A stretch of 64,000 nucleotides of DNA from positions 682,001 to 746,000 of the forward strand of contig JADJTP010000002.1 of the NCBI GenBank assembly GCA_016711095.1, given 5' to 3'. The translations under genes and the position numbers were made by a program. Source of the DNA: Actinomycetales bacterium. Its GTDB lineage: Bacteria > Actinomycetota > Actinomycetes > Actinomycetales > Dermatophilaceae. This document shows, in pieces, positions 25,342 to 33,636 of the stretch. Numbering within the stretch: the first letter of the stretch is position 1; every line of letters starts with the position of its first letter. The notes under the pieces are model-generated. The model had not been told where the DNA came from. It ran no database searches and saw only the letters and a program-made list of their open reading frames with translations.

Positions 25342-25928
25342 TCAGCCGCCGCGCTGACCAGGCGCGCGGCGGGTGGCCAGCGGGGTGACCGGGGCGAGGG
25401 CCTGGGCGAGCACCTGAGCGGGCACAGAGTGCGGGGCACACCGAGCAGGTCCTGGACGATCTCGAGAAACACCTCGCTCTGGCGCAGCAGATCATCGGCC
25501 TCGCGGCCCGGCACCGTCCGGTCGCCTCGCTCGATCGCCGCCCGCTGGCGGGCCGAGGCAGCGAAGAAGATCGCCCACTCGGTGAGCTCGGGCGCGAGCG
25601 CTGGCAGCACCTCCCAGACACTGCGCGGTCGCGACGGCGTCGACGGCGAGGTGCGGGCGGCGAGCACCGCGGCAGCGGTCCGCAGCCCGGCCAGATGGGC
25701 CAGGACATAGCGCTCCCCCACCTCACCCGCCTGGCTGGCGTGCAGCAGGCTCGCCCCGGCCCGGTCGAGCAACTCCATGACCGTCCCCGAGGGCGGCGGG
25801 ATGGCCCTGCCTATGCGGCCGGCGCGCTCTGGGTGCTCTGGGTGCTCTGGGTGCTCTGGGTGCTCTGGGTGCTCTGGGTGCTCTGGATAGACCGGGTCGA
25901 GCGTGGGCTGGTGGGCGACTGCGCTCAT
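25342..25928 (-). pseudogene. SAV_6107-family HEPN domain protein, frameshifted in this sequence
   Basis: From ATG 25928 the frame encodes a Pro-Glu-His repeat, then the HEPN-type helical region (GASLLHASQAGEVGERYVLA...FLEIVQDLLG). It should end near 25342, but a missing base in the GGGG run at 25433-25436 sends it out of frame and on into dnaE2. Adding one G (C on the coding strand) gives VPPHSVPAQVLAQALAPVT and a TGA at 25344-25342, for 195 residues. HEPN proteins are often nucleases or nucleotide-binding helpers; here the Rx4-6H nuclease motif is not evident. Its role is unknown, but it is a regular companion of DnaE2 in actinobacteria. Sequencing error is more likely than real decay. Confidence 0.75.
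25831..25884 (-). repeat. 9-bp minisatellite coding (Pro-Glu-His)6 in the HEPN gene
   Basis: Six perfect copies of GGGTGCTCT (plus strand) stand in a row and encode a Pro-Glu-His run near the N terminus of the HEPN protein. Perfect identity suggests recent slippage; the period keeps the frame, so length variation between strains is expected. Confidence 0.95.
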
Positions 25929-26001
25929 GTCCGTGCTCCTTGTCGGGTCTGTTGGCTCGGTGGTCGGTATGCCGGGTGCTCTGCTCGGATGCCGTGCGGC
26001 G

Positions 26002-26487
26002 TCAGTCGGCGACCCGCAGCAGCACCCAGCTGCTCGGGTCGGGTGGACCGGGCAGGCCGCTGTGGGTGTCGGCGACGCCCTCGTCACAGGCGAGGTCGAA
26101 GACGCCGGTGTGCTCGGCCCGACGCAGCCATCCCGGGGCGGCCTCGACCCGCCACACCAGTCGCTCCCGGGCAGCGACGGTGATGGCCGATCGATGTCGT
26201 GGGTTGCCGGTGGAGAGGTCGATTCGACCCGGCGCGGGCCGGCTCTCTCGGGCCTCACCGGGCTCGCCGTCACCAGCCGTCGGGTCCAGGGCGTCACGCC
26301 ACCAGGCCCGACGCTCGCGCCAGTGGGCGAGCACTGCGTGGACGGCATACCGGCGGCCGCGCCAGAGGAACCACTCGGGAGCGGCAGCGGCATACGCATC
26401 GGGGCGGTCGAACCCGGCGGGGCTGTCGGGGACGACCGCTGCGACCCGGATCCCGACGGTGACCGGCTCGGCGTATCGGCGCACCAT
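26002..26487 (-). CDS. DUF6504 family protein
   Basis: A 161-residue protein opening MVRRYAEPVTVGIRV with conserved-looking aromatic stretches (PEWFLWRGRRYAVHAVLAHWRERRAWW and VWRVEAAPG). DUF6504 members are small, of unknown function, and recur beside actinobacterial DnaE2/HEPN genes. The ATG at 26487 has the ribosome site GAGAGGGGG. It is the first gene after the LexA-box promoter, with a leader of about 170 nt. The Trp/Arg-rich composition could suit nucleic-acid or protein contact, but no function is claimed. Confidence 0.78.
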   Translation of the reverse strand: MVRRYAEPVTVGIRVAAVVPDSPAGFDRPDAYAAAAPEWFLWRGRRYAVHAVLAHWRERRAWWRDALDPTAGDGEPGEARESRPAPGRIDLSTGNPRHRSAITVAARERLVWRVEAAPGWLRRAEHTGVFDLACDEGVADTHSGLPGPPDPSSWVLLRVAD

Positions 26488-26532
26488 GGCGAAACCCCCT
26501 CTCGGCGGGCATGGCGAATGGACGGTGACTGG

Positions 26533-26572
26533 AGCGTGCGGCGTGCATGGAAAGCGTGCGGCGTGCATGGAA
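26533..26572. repeat. Perfect 20-bp tandem duplication in the DUF6504 leader
   Basis: AGCGTGCGGCGTGCATGGAA occurs twice back to back, between the LexA box and the ribosome site of DUF6504. It would lie in the 5' untranslated leader of the damage cassette. Confidence 0.9.
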
Positions 26573-26638
26573 CTGGTGACGGCCCGGCTGCCTCGACCCG
26601 TAGCCAGACCGACCTGTCGAACCTCATCCGGCCCAGAT

Positions 26639-26692
26639 CCGAACATGTGTTCGATAACGACGACTGTACCCTCCCCTCTGACACCCTGTCAA
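26639..26692 (-). promoter_or_regulatory. LexA (SOS) box with sigma-70-type promoter for the dnaE2 cassette
   Basis: Reading leftward: TTGACA at 26692-26687, 18 nt, TACAGT at 26668-26663, then the palindrome TCGAACACATGTTCGG at 26654-26639. The actinobacterial LexA consensus is TCGAACATGTGTTCGA or close to it; this box keeps both CGAAC and GTTCG arms. The expected transcription start falls beside or within the box, a classical repressor position. The first gene served is DUF6504, then the HEPN gene and dnaE2. Confidence 0.85.
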
Positions 26693-26719
26693 GCCGTGGT
26701 CATCTCGCTGCACTGCCAC

Positions 26720-26767
26720 GGTTGTTCCGGTTTGCCAGGGAAACAGGTCTGCCCATCCGGAACAACC
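26720..26767. repeat. 11-bp perfect inverted repeat upstream of the DUF4126 gene
   Basis: GGTTGTTCCGG (26720-26730) and CCGGAACAACC (26757-26767) are perfect reverse complements separated by 26 nt. The element lies in the 445-bp gap between DUF6504 and DUF4126, upstream of both. No U-run follows, so it is a likelier operator or RNA structure than a terminator. The rest of the gap holds only the LexA promoter, the 20-bp duplication and the GGGAGGGG ribosome site of DUF4126. Confidence 0.7.
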
Positions 26768-26932
26768 CCGGCCGGGACCGCGCCGCCGCCGCCCCCCCAC
26801 CGACCGCGCCCACCGACCGCGCCCACCCACTGTTATCACCTTGTAGCCTCACTCCGGGAAACCCGCCGCACAGCACAGCGTTGAACAACCGCACGGGCAC
26901 TGCGCCCGTCGCCACTGGGAGGGGTCGCCGAC

Positions 26933-27616
26933 ATGGGCGTAGAAATCCTGCCCTGGGTCTTCACGTCGGGCTGGGCCAGCGGCATCAATGCGTATGCCGT
27001 CGTGCTCATCATGGGGTTGGCCGAGAAGTTTTGGCAGGTCCAGGGCCTGCCCGACGCCCTCGGACGCACCGACGTGCTCATCGGCGCGGCCGTCCTCTTC
27101 GTCATCGAGATGGTCGCCGACAAGATCCCCTATGTCGACTCAGTGTGGGACACCGTCCACACGGTCGTGCGCCCTGCCGTGGGCGCGACCCTCGGCTATC
27201 TGCTCGGCAACGAGAGCGCCGACCTCAACGCCGCCTTCACTGCTGCCACCGGAGGGATCCTCGCCCTGCTGTCGCACCTGGTGAAAGCCGGCGCCCGTGC
27301 TGCCGTCAACACCTCCCCTGAGCCGGCGAGCAACATCGTCGTCTCGACCGCCGAAGACGTCACGGTTGCGGCCGTCTTGGTGACCGCGTTCGCCAACCCA
27401 TGGCTGGCCGCGATCATCGCCGGGGTGTTGCTCGTCTGCGGCGCAGTTGTCGTCACCTTCCTGCTGCGGCGGGTGCGCCGGTTCAAGTCCCGCTATAACG
27501 CCTGGGGTGAACGCCGCACCGGGTCCGGGCCCAGTGCCGCCGGATCCGTGCGGGAGCCACCGCAGCCGTCACAGCGCGGCGACACTCGGCGCCTGCCCCA
27601 AGACCCCCCTCACTAG
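26933..27616 (+). CDS. DUF4126 family membrane protein
   Basis: A 227-residue membrane protein opening MGVEILPWVFTSGWASGINAYAVVLIMG, the DUF4126 signature, with about four to five transmembrane helices and a glycine-rich helix (VGATLGYLLGN). The last 40 residues are basic, proline-rich and cytoplasmic. The function is unknown. The ATG follows GGGAGGGG. It converges on metF with 32 nt between the ends. Confidence 0.82.
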   Translation: MGVEILPWVFTSGWASGINAYAVVLIMGLAEKFWQVQGLPDALGRTDVLIGAAVLFVIEMVADKIPYVDSVWDTVHTVVRPAVGATLGYLLGNESADLNAAFTAATGGILALLSHLVKAGARAAVNTSPEPASNIVVSTAEDVTVAAVLVTAFANPWLAAIIAGVLLVCGAVVVTFLLRRVRRFKSRYNAWGERRTGSGPSAAGSVREPPQPSQRGDTRRLPQDPPH

Positions 27617-27648
27617 CCGCTGCCTCGCACCGCACGGCCGGACGGGCG

Positions 27649-28560
27649 CTACTGGGCAGCTTCGAGACCGAGGTTGTCCCACACCTGCAGGGTGGCCGTC
27701 GAGCGGTTCATCGTGATGAAGTGGATGCCCGGGGCTCCTTCGGCGAGCAGCGCGGAAGCCAGCTCGGTCGCGATCTCGACCCCGACCGCTCGCACCGCCT
27801 GCGGATCGTCGCCGACAGCCTCCAACCGCTCGGTCACCGCCGGGGGCACCGGTTGCCCGGACAACTCGGTCATCCGAGCCAACTGGCGGACGTTGGTCAC
27901 CGGCATCAGCCCGGGGATGATCGGCAGCTCGCAGCCACGCGCGGCGACCCGGTCGCGCAACGCGGCATACGCGTCGGCAGTGAAGAAGAACTGAGTGATG
28001 GCGAACGCCGCGCCCGCGTCGGTCTTGCGCACGAGGATGTCGGCGTCGTGATCCAGGCTCGGGCTCTCGGGATGACGGTCGGGGAAGGCGGCGACCCCCA
28101 CGGTGAAGGGCCCCAGATCGCGGATGAGCGCGACGAGCTCGTCAGCGTGATCCAGGCCCTGCGGATGGCGCACCCAGGCCTGGTCGAGGCCACCCTGGGG
28201 GTCCCCACGCAGGGCCAGGACGTTGCGGACCCCACCGTCGGCATAGTGTCCGATGATCGAGCGCAGCTCGGCGACCGAGTGACCGACGCAGGTGAGGTGC
28301 GCCATCGGCGTGAGGGTTGTCTCGTGGGCGATCCGGCCGGTCATCCGGATGGTCCGGTCGCGTCCGCTGCCGCCGGCACCGTAGGTCACCGACACAAACG
28401 TCGGTCGGGTCTTCTCCAGCGCCCGGATCGCCGCCCATAGCGCCCGTTCGCCGACGTCGTCTTTCGGCGGGAAGAACTCAAAGCTGATCGAAGGACGTTG
28501 TTGGGCCAACGCATCGGGGATCGAACGCACAACGTTCTCCGCGCGCGGCATAATGCTCAC
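27649..28560 (-). CDS. metF: 5,10-methylenetetrahydrofolate reductase
   Basis: Reduces 5,10-methylene-THF to 5-methyl-THF, the methyl donor for methionine synthesis. The 303-residue FAD-dependent barrel shows the family motifs ISFEFFPPKDD, FVSVTYGAGGSGRDRT, HLTCVGHS, NVLALRGDP, DAGAAFAITQFFF and a C-terminal HFITMNRS. GTG 28560 is preferred over the ATG nine bases on because TACGCT lies exactly 6 nt upstream (leaderless pattern). It diverges from idsA, as the corresponding genes do in M. tuberculosis (Rv2172c/Rv2173). Confidence 0.92.
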   Translation of the reverse strand: MSIMPRAENVVRSIPDALAQQRPSISFEFFPPKDDVGERALWAAIRALEKTRPTFVSVTYGAGGSGRDRTIRMTGRIAHETTLTPMAHLTCVGHSVAELRSIIGHYADGGVRNVLALRGDPQGGLDQAWVRHPQGLDHADELVALIRDLGPFTVGVAAFPDRHPESPSLDHDADILVRKTDAGAAFAITQFFFTADAYAALRDRVAARGCELPIIPGLMPVTNVRQLARMTELSGQPVPPAVTERLEAVGDDPQAVRAVGVEIATELASALLAEGAPGIHFITMNRSTATLQVWDNLGLEAAQ

Positions 28561-28566
28561 CCCGCC

Positions 28567-28572
28567 AGCGTA
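28567..28572 (-). promoter_or_regulatory. -10 hexamer TACGCT for metF
   Basis: Read leftward, TACGCT is followed by 6 nt and the GTG start of metF, with no ribosome site between. Confidence 0.5.
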
Positions 28573-28738
28573 AGAGCCCGGGTGTCGCCCTCCCCACCGC
28601 GTCCACTCCCCGGGAACATCGACCCGAGGGCGGGACTGAACGGGGTGGGCTCCTCGCGGCCGGCAGTCGAGGATCGGCCCGAGCGCACGATGTGGCCGGC
28701 AGCGAGGGCACCGTACGCTGGTGCGGACCAGTCCGCGC

Positions 28739-28760
28739 GCGGCATACCCCCGTATGCCGC
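28739..28760. repeat. Hairpin formed by two inverted GTATGCCG octamers in the idsA leader
   Basis: GCGGCATAC-CCCC-GTATGCCGC is a perfect 9-bp inverted repeat with a 4-nt loop. Each arm contains one copy of the octamer that is repeated throughout the window. It stands 8 nt before the CGGAAGG ribosome site of idsA. Confidence 0.85.
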
Positions 28761-28782
28761 CAGCCTCCGGAAGGCACCGACG

Positions 28783-29871
28783 GTGACCGACCCCCTCGAC
28801 CGCGAGTCGGTGCGCACCCGCGTGCACGCGGCACTCGTGACCGAGCTCGAGCACCAGGCGCGCCGGCTTGCTGAGCTCGACGACGATCTCTCGCCGCTGC
28901 TCGAGCCGATCAGGGCGCTGCTCACCGGCGGCAAGCGGTTGCGGGCGGCCTTCGCCTATTGGGGCTACCGGTCGGCGGGACAGCCCGGGTCGCCTGAACT
29001 CGTGCGCCTGGCCAGCGCGATGGAGTTCTTCCAAGCGGCAGCCCTGCTGCACGACGACGTCATGGACGGCAGCGACACCCGGCGCGGTATGCCGTCCGCA
29101 CACCGCGCCGCGGCGACCCTGCACGCCGAGCGAGGGTGGGCCGGCGATGCCGACCGTTTCGGCGAGGCGAGCGCCATCCTCGCCGGAGACCTGTGCCTGC
29201 AGTGGAGCGATGAGGCCTTCTCGACCAGCGGGCTGCCGAGCGAGCACCTGGCTCGCGGGCGGGCGACCTTCGACCGGATGCGCACCCAGCTCATGGGCGG
29301 GCAGTTCCTGGACCTGCTCGAGTCGGCCCGCGGCTGGGACGGCCTGTCCAGCGCCGAGCGAGTTGCCTCGGCCCGCCGGGTCATTCGGTACAAGAGCGCC
29401 AAGTACACGATCGAACAGCCACTGCTCATCGGTGCCCTGGTCGGCGGGGTGCCCGAGCCCGCTCTGGGACCGCTGTCGGCCTACGGGTTGGCCCTCGGTG
29501 AAGCCTTCCAACTGCGCGACGACGTGCTCGGCGTCTTCGGCGATCCCGCCCAGACGGGCAAGCCCGCCGGGGACGATCTGCGGGAGGGCAAGCGCACGGT
29601 CCAGCTCGCCTATGCCCTTGACACCTCGGACGCCGACCAGTCGGCCCAAGTGGCCGGGCTTCTCGGCCGCGCCGACCTCGATGCCTGCGGTATCGATACG
29701 CTGCGGGCCGTCATGATCGACACGGGTGCCGTCCAGCGGGTCGAGCAGGACATCACCCGCCTGGCCGACGTGGCCCGCGCCGCGCTCGGTGACGCCGCGG
29801 CATACCTCGAGGGTGAGGCCATCGACGTGCTCGGCGAGTTGGTGGAGTTCTCCACTGCGCGCTCGACCTGA
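28783..29871 (+). CDS. idsA: Polyprenyl (geranylgeranyl-type) diphosphate synthase
   Basis: Condenses isopentenyl diphosphate with allylic diphosphates to make C20-range isoprenoids. The 362-residue all-helical protein has the first Asp-rich motif in ALLHDDVMDGSDTRRG, the second in QLRDDVLGVFGD, and GGKRLRAAF near the N terminus. Length and motifs fit bacterial GGPP synthases; exact chain length is not predictable with confidence. The GTG at 28783 has CGGAAGG 8 nt upstream. It corresponds in position to M. tuberculosis idsA2 (Rv2173). Confidence 0.9.
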   Translation: MTDPLDRESVRTRVHAALVTELEHQARRLAELDDDLSPLLEPIRALLTGGKRLRAAFAYWGYRSAGQPGSPELVRLASAMEFFQAAALLHDDVMDGSDTRRGMPSAHRAAATLHAERGWAGDADRFGEASAILAGDLCLQWSDEAFSTSGLPSEHLARGRATFDRMRTQLMGGQFLDLLESARGWDGLSSAERVASARRVIRYKSAKYTIEQPLLIGALVGGVPEPALGPLSAYGLALGEAFQLRDDVLGVFGDPAQTGKPAGDDLREGKRTVQLAYALDTSDADQSAQVAGLLGRADLDACGIDTLRAVMIDTGAVQRVEQDITRLADVARAALGDAAAYLEGEAIDVLGELVEFSTARST

Positions 29872-29938
29872 CCTGCGGGGATGGTTAGGCGGGAAGTACT
29901 CGGGCCCCGGCTCATGAGGGTGTGCCACAGTGGGCACC

Positions 29939-30877
29939 ATGTCCAAGGTTGCGGTAGTCGGTGCGGGGGCGGTGGGCACGGCGATCGCCTACGCGGCCCA
30001 GATCCGCGGTGTCTGCCGCCAGCTCGCGTTGTTCGACCTCAATGCCAACAAGGTCCGGGCCGAGGTACTCGATCTGAACCACGGGATGCAGTTCACCCCG
30101 ATGGCCCAGATCACCGGAAGCGATGACCTCGAGGTGTGCCGTGACGCCGACGTCGTCGTGATCACGGCCGGCGCGAAGCAGAAACCGGGTCAGACCCGCT
30201 TGGACTTGGCCGCCGCGAACGTCGCTATGTGTCGTGACCTTGTCCCCGCGCTGGTCGGCCTGGCCCCAACGGCCCTGCTGCTGGTGGTGACCAACCCGGT
30301 GGATGTGGTCACGTATGCCGCCCAGCAGTTCTCCGGCCTGCCGCCGCACCGGGTCTTCGGCTCGGGGACGGTGCTGGACTCCTCCCGGCTGCGGTTCCTG
30401 ATCGCCGAACACACCGGGGTCGCCGTCCAGAACGTCCACGCCTACATCGCCGGCGAGCACGGCGATTCCGAGGTGCCGTTATGGTCCACCGCAACGATCG
30501 GCGGTGTCCCTGTCCGAGACTGGGGCTCGGCAGGGCGGGGTCCCCTGGACGAGGCAGCTCGGGCCCGCATACATCACCAAGTCGTCGCCTCGGCGTACGA
30601 GATCATCGCAGGCAAGGGCGCGACCAGCCTCGCGATCGGCCTGGCTGTCTCGCGCATTTTGGAAGCCGTGCTGAACGACGAGCACAGGGTCCTACCGGTC
30701 ACGTCGCGGCTCGACAACGTACACGGGCTCACCGACGTCTGCCTGTCGATGCCTTCGGTCGTCGGGCGGACGGGAGTCGAACGCGTGCTGGCCACCCCGC
30801 TGAACGACGACGAGCGAGACAAGTTGCTCCAGTCGGCAGCGACCGTCCGGACGACGGCTCGGGGCTTGGGGTTGTAG
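29939..30877 (+). CDS. ldh: L-lactate dehydrogenase
   Basis: Interconverts pyruvate and L-lactate with NAD. The 312-residue protein has the Rossmann motif VAVVGAGAVGTAIAYAA, the mobile-loop sequence AGAKQKPGQTRLDL (with substrate Gln and catalytic Arg), TNPVDVVTY and the catalytic His in IAGEHGDSEVPLW. The residue Gln before KPGQTR marks LDH rather than malate dehydrogenase. A GTG at 29930 is an alternative start. In M. tuberculosis the gene at this place between idsA2 and Rv2175c is the mannosyltransferase mptA, so the ldh is a lineage-specific occupant. Confidence 0.9.
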   Translation: MSKVAVVGAGAVGTAIAYAAQIRGVCRQLALFDLNANKVRAEVLDLNHGMQFTPMAQITGSDDLEVCRDADVVVITAGAKQKPGQTRLDLAAANVAMCRDLVPALVGLAPTALLLVVTNPVDVVTYAAQQFSGLPPHRVFGSGTVLDSSRLRFLIAEHTGVAVQNVHAYIAGEHGDSEVPLWSTATIGGVPVRDWGSAGRGPLDEAARARIHHQVVASAYEIIAGKGATSLAIGLAVSRILEAVLNDEHRVLPVTSRLDNVHGLTDVCLSMPSVVGRTGVERVLATPLNDDERDKLLQSAATVRTTARGLGL

Positions 30878-31026
30878 CACGGCTCGCGAGAGCGAATAGG
30901 CATCGAGATCCTCTACCGGCTCGCCGGGGGCCTCGATCACGCCCTCGGCGTTGAACACCGTCGCCTACCTCGTGCCTGCGGACAGGTCCGAGCAGCCAGC
31001 CAGACACCCCAACACGTACAAGCGAT
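30878..31026. other. Gap after ldh with a possible gene remnant
   Basis: No intact gene. On the minus strand 30958-30880 reads VFNAEGVIEAPGEPVEDL followed by DAYSLSRAV before it runs into the end of ldh; this resembles the N-terminal lead-in of S1C trypsin-like proteases but is far too short to assign. It may be a decayed fragment or chance. Confidence 0.2.
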
Positions 31027-31452
31027 TCAGAAGGCAAGGGCCTGCGCCCGGCGTCGGACCTCGGCCTTGAAGCCTGCGGCCAGCGACTCCAGCGGAGTCC
31101 GGCCGCCGCGCAGGCTGGCGTCGTCGGTGTACAACCACCGGATGATCTCCTCGTCGTTCATCCCGCCGTCGGCGAGCACCGTGAACGTGCCCTTGAGCTC
31201 AGGCCGCGGGCCGAGCTCGCCCAAGAATGCTGTCGGAACGGCGATCGCACGGTTGGGCCCGACCCGGTGGGTCAGCAGCTCGCGGTCGGCGATGTGCGTG
31301 CGCACCCGCGAGAGCGACAGGCCATAGCGCTCGGCGATGTCGGGCAGGTACGACCAGTCACCGACGAGGGTCTCGAGGTCGACGTCGAGGTCGGACTCAC
31401 GCTCGGCGCTGGGCAGGACGGAGTCGTTGGACGAAGATGCGAGGTCAGCCAC
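31027..31452 (-). CDS. Rv2175c-family DNA-binding protein
   Basis: A 141-residue winged-helix-type protein (LPDIAERYGLSLSRVRTHIADRELL, then IAVPTAFLGE and a C-terminal domain with GMNDEEIIRWLYTDD). In M. tuberculosis Rv2175c binds DNA and is phosphorylated by PknL, which lowers binding. The divergent pknL gene 107 nt away supports the same partnership here. The GTG start gives MADLASSSNDS, and the Ser/Thr-rich N-terminal tail is where phosphorylation would be expected by analogy. Target genes are unknown. Confidence 0.88.
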   Translation of the reverse strand: MADLASSSNDSVLPSAERESDLDVDLETLVGDWSYLPDIAERYGLSLSRVRTHIADRELLTHRVGPNRAIAVPTAFLGELGPRPELKGTFTVLADGGMNDEEIIRWLYTDDASLRGGRTPLESLAAGFKAEVRRRAQALAF

Positions 31453-31547
31453 GGCGCAAGCCTGCCAGACCCACCCCCGCTTGTGGGGCAGCGCCGGCGG
31501 CTCGAGGGTCGCCCCCGCGCCTGCCGAGCGACGCGGCCGACCGCCCG

Positions 31548-31553
31548 TAAACT
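31548..31553 (+). promoter_or_regulatory. -10 hexamer TAAACT for pknL
   Basis: TAAACT is followed by 6 nt and the GTG at 31560, with no Shine-Dalgarno, indicating a leaderless message. Confidence 0.5.
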
Positions 31554-31559
31554 CACTGC

Positions 31560-33619
31560 GTGACGTCCGAGACCGGCCTGGACGCCGACGAGCGCGTGCT
31601 CGGCGGCCGCTACCGGCTGCTGTCGCGGATCGCCGACGGCGGGATGGCCACGGTCTATCTCGCCCTCGATGAGCGGCTCGGCCGGCGAGTCGCTGTCAAG
31701 GTGCTGCGGCCCGACCTGGCCCGCGACGAGGCGTTTGTGGCCCGCTTCCACCGCGAGGCCCAACTCGCCGCCGGTCTCTCACACCCGAACATCGTCGCGG
31801 TCCACGACTTCCACGAGTCGGGAGCCGGTGGCGACCGCGAGCTCTATCTCGTCATGGAATACGTCGAGGGCAAGACCCTGCGCGAGGTGATCTCCGAGCA
31901 CGGCCCGATGACCGTTCGCCACGCCGTGCGCACGATCACCGCCATCCTCGCGGCGCTCGACGAGGCCCACCGCGCCGACCTCGTGCACCGCGACGTCAAG
32001 CCCGAGAACGTCCTGGTCCGCGACGACGGCTCGATCAAGGTCACCGACTTCGGGCTGGCCCGGGCGGTGACCTCGAGCACGCGCACGAGCACGACCGGGG
32101 TGCTCATGGGCACCGTCTCCTACCTCGCTCCTGAACAGGTCGACGGCGACCGGGCCGACGCGCGCAGTGACGTGTATGCCGCCGGGCTGCTGATGTACGA
32201 GCTGCTCACCGGCCAGCGGGCCTTCCACGGCGACAACCCTGCCCACGTCATGTATCAGCACGTCCACGGCGAGGTGCCGGTGGCCTCCGACCGGTTGAGC
32301 AGCGTCCCTCTCGAGCTCGACCAGGTCATCGCCAGGGCCACGGCGCGTGATCCGGCCGATCGTCCAGCGACCGCCGGGGCGCTCATCCGGGTGGTGCGCG
32401 ATGCGGTGCGCCAGCTCTCCGATGCCGAGTTCGACGCCGTTCCGGTGTTCCGCGCCGGGATGCCGCCAGCGAACACCAGCAGCGCCGGGACCGCTGCAGC
32501 GCCGGGGAAGCCAGCGGTGAACATTGACCCTGAGTCGACTGTCGACCCCGCCGCGACCCAACGACTGCTCACGAGCGACACCCAGGTCGTGTCCACCCAG
32601 GCATCCGCCGCGGCCGCCGGGACAGCGGGCACCGCCGCCGGGTCCGCGGCCCCGAAGGCCGCCGGGACAACGGGGACCGACACCCGGACCGCCGGGACGG
32701 CCGCCGGAGACGCTTCCGAGGGATCTCTCAGGCGCCGTCGGCTCTGGCCGTGGCTGCTGGCCCTGTTTCTGGTCGTCGGCGCCGCCGGCGGGTTTGCGGT
32801 GGTGGGACGCCGCCGGACCCGGCTCGGTCCGCACGGTGCCGCCGCTGGTCCATCTGGCCATCGCCGACGCCGAACGGGCGCTCGCCGATGCCGACCTGCG
32901 GGCCGGCGTCGCCGAAGCCTTCAGCGAGACCGAGGCCGCCGGGCAGGTCATCTCGGCCGAGCCGGCCCCAGGCACTCAGGCCCGCAAGGGCGACCTGATC
33001 GCACTCACCACGTCCAAAGGCCCGGAACGTTTCGCCGTGCCCACTCTCACCGGAGCGCCACGGACCGATCTCGAGCGCCTGCTCGCCGAGCGGACCCTCA
33101 AACTCGGCACGGTCGGCGAGGAGTTCAGCGAGACGGTCGCCGCCGACGTGGTCCTGAGTCAGGATCAGCCGCCCGATACCCAGGTCAAGCGCGACACGAT
33201 CGTCAACGTCGTGGTGAGCAAGGGCCGTCAACCCATCCCCGTGCCCAACCTCGCCGGCAAACCCGCTGCCGAAGCCGAGCAGACCCTGCAGACGTTGGGG
33301 CTCACCGTCACCCGCGGCACCACCGTGAACAGCGACACCGTCCCCGAGGGGGCCGTCGTGTCGCAGACACCCGCCGAGGGCACCCTCTTCAGGGGCGCCG
33401 CCGTCACCCCTCGTCGTGTCCAAGGGCCCGGTCCTCGTCGCGGTCCCAGATGTCGTCGGCCAGCAACGTCAGCAGGCCCGCAAAGCCCTCGAAGACCAAG
33501 GCTTCAAGGTCACCTCCAACAACGTGCTCGGCGGCTTCTTCAACACCGTGCGTTCGACCAACCCCGCCGCCGGGACCATGGTGCGCAAGGGTTCGACCAT
33601 CACCCTCACTATCGTCTGA
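31560..33619 (+). pseudogene. pknL: Ser/Thr protein kinase PknL with PASTA repeats; two frameshifts in this sequence
   Basis: The kinase domain is intact: glycine loop LSRIADGGMATVYLA, catalytic HRDVKPENV and DFGLA, then a Pro/Ala/Thr linker and one transmembrane helix (WPWLLALFLVVGAAGGF, near residues 393-412). The extracellular PASTA repeats continue in the next frame from about 32806 and the last PASTA in a third frame from about 33410. Removing one G from GGG at 32804-32806 and one C from CCCC at 33407-33410 joins everything into about 685 codons ending at 33619 (SKGPVLVAVPDVVG...TITLTIV). PknL senses the wall through PASTA domains in related bacteria. Both shifts are homopolymer insertions, so error is likelier than inactivation. 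Confidence 0.85.
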
Positions 33620-33636
33620 GGCACGCGGCATACCCG

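Noticed and set aside
24564..26684. A 706-residue protein covering the HEPN gene
   Set aside because: Only the HEPN part is real; the rest overlaps dnaE2 in a wrong frame owing to the one-base deletion.
27649..29979. A 776-residue fusion of MetF with an upstream domain
   Set aside because: The upstream part is antisense to idsA, which has clear catalytic motifs; metF begins at 28560.
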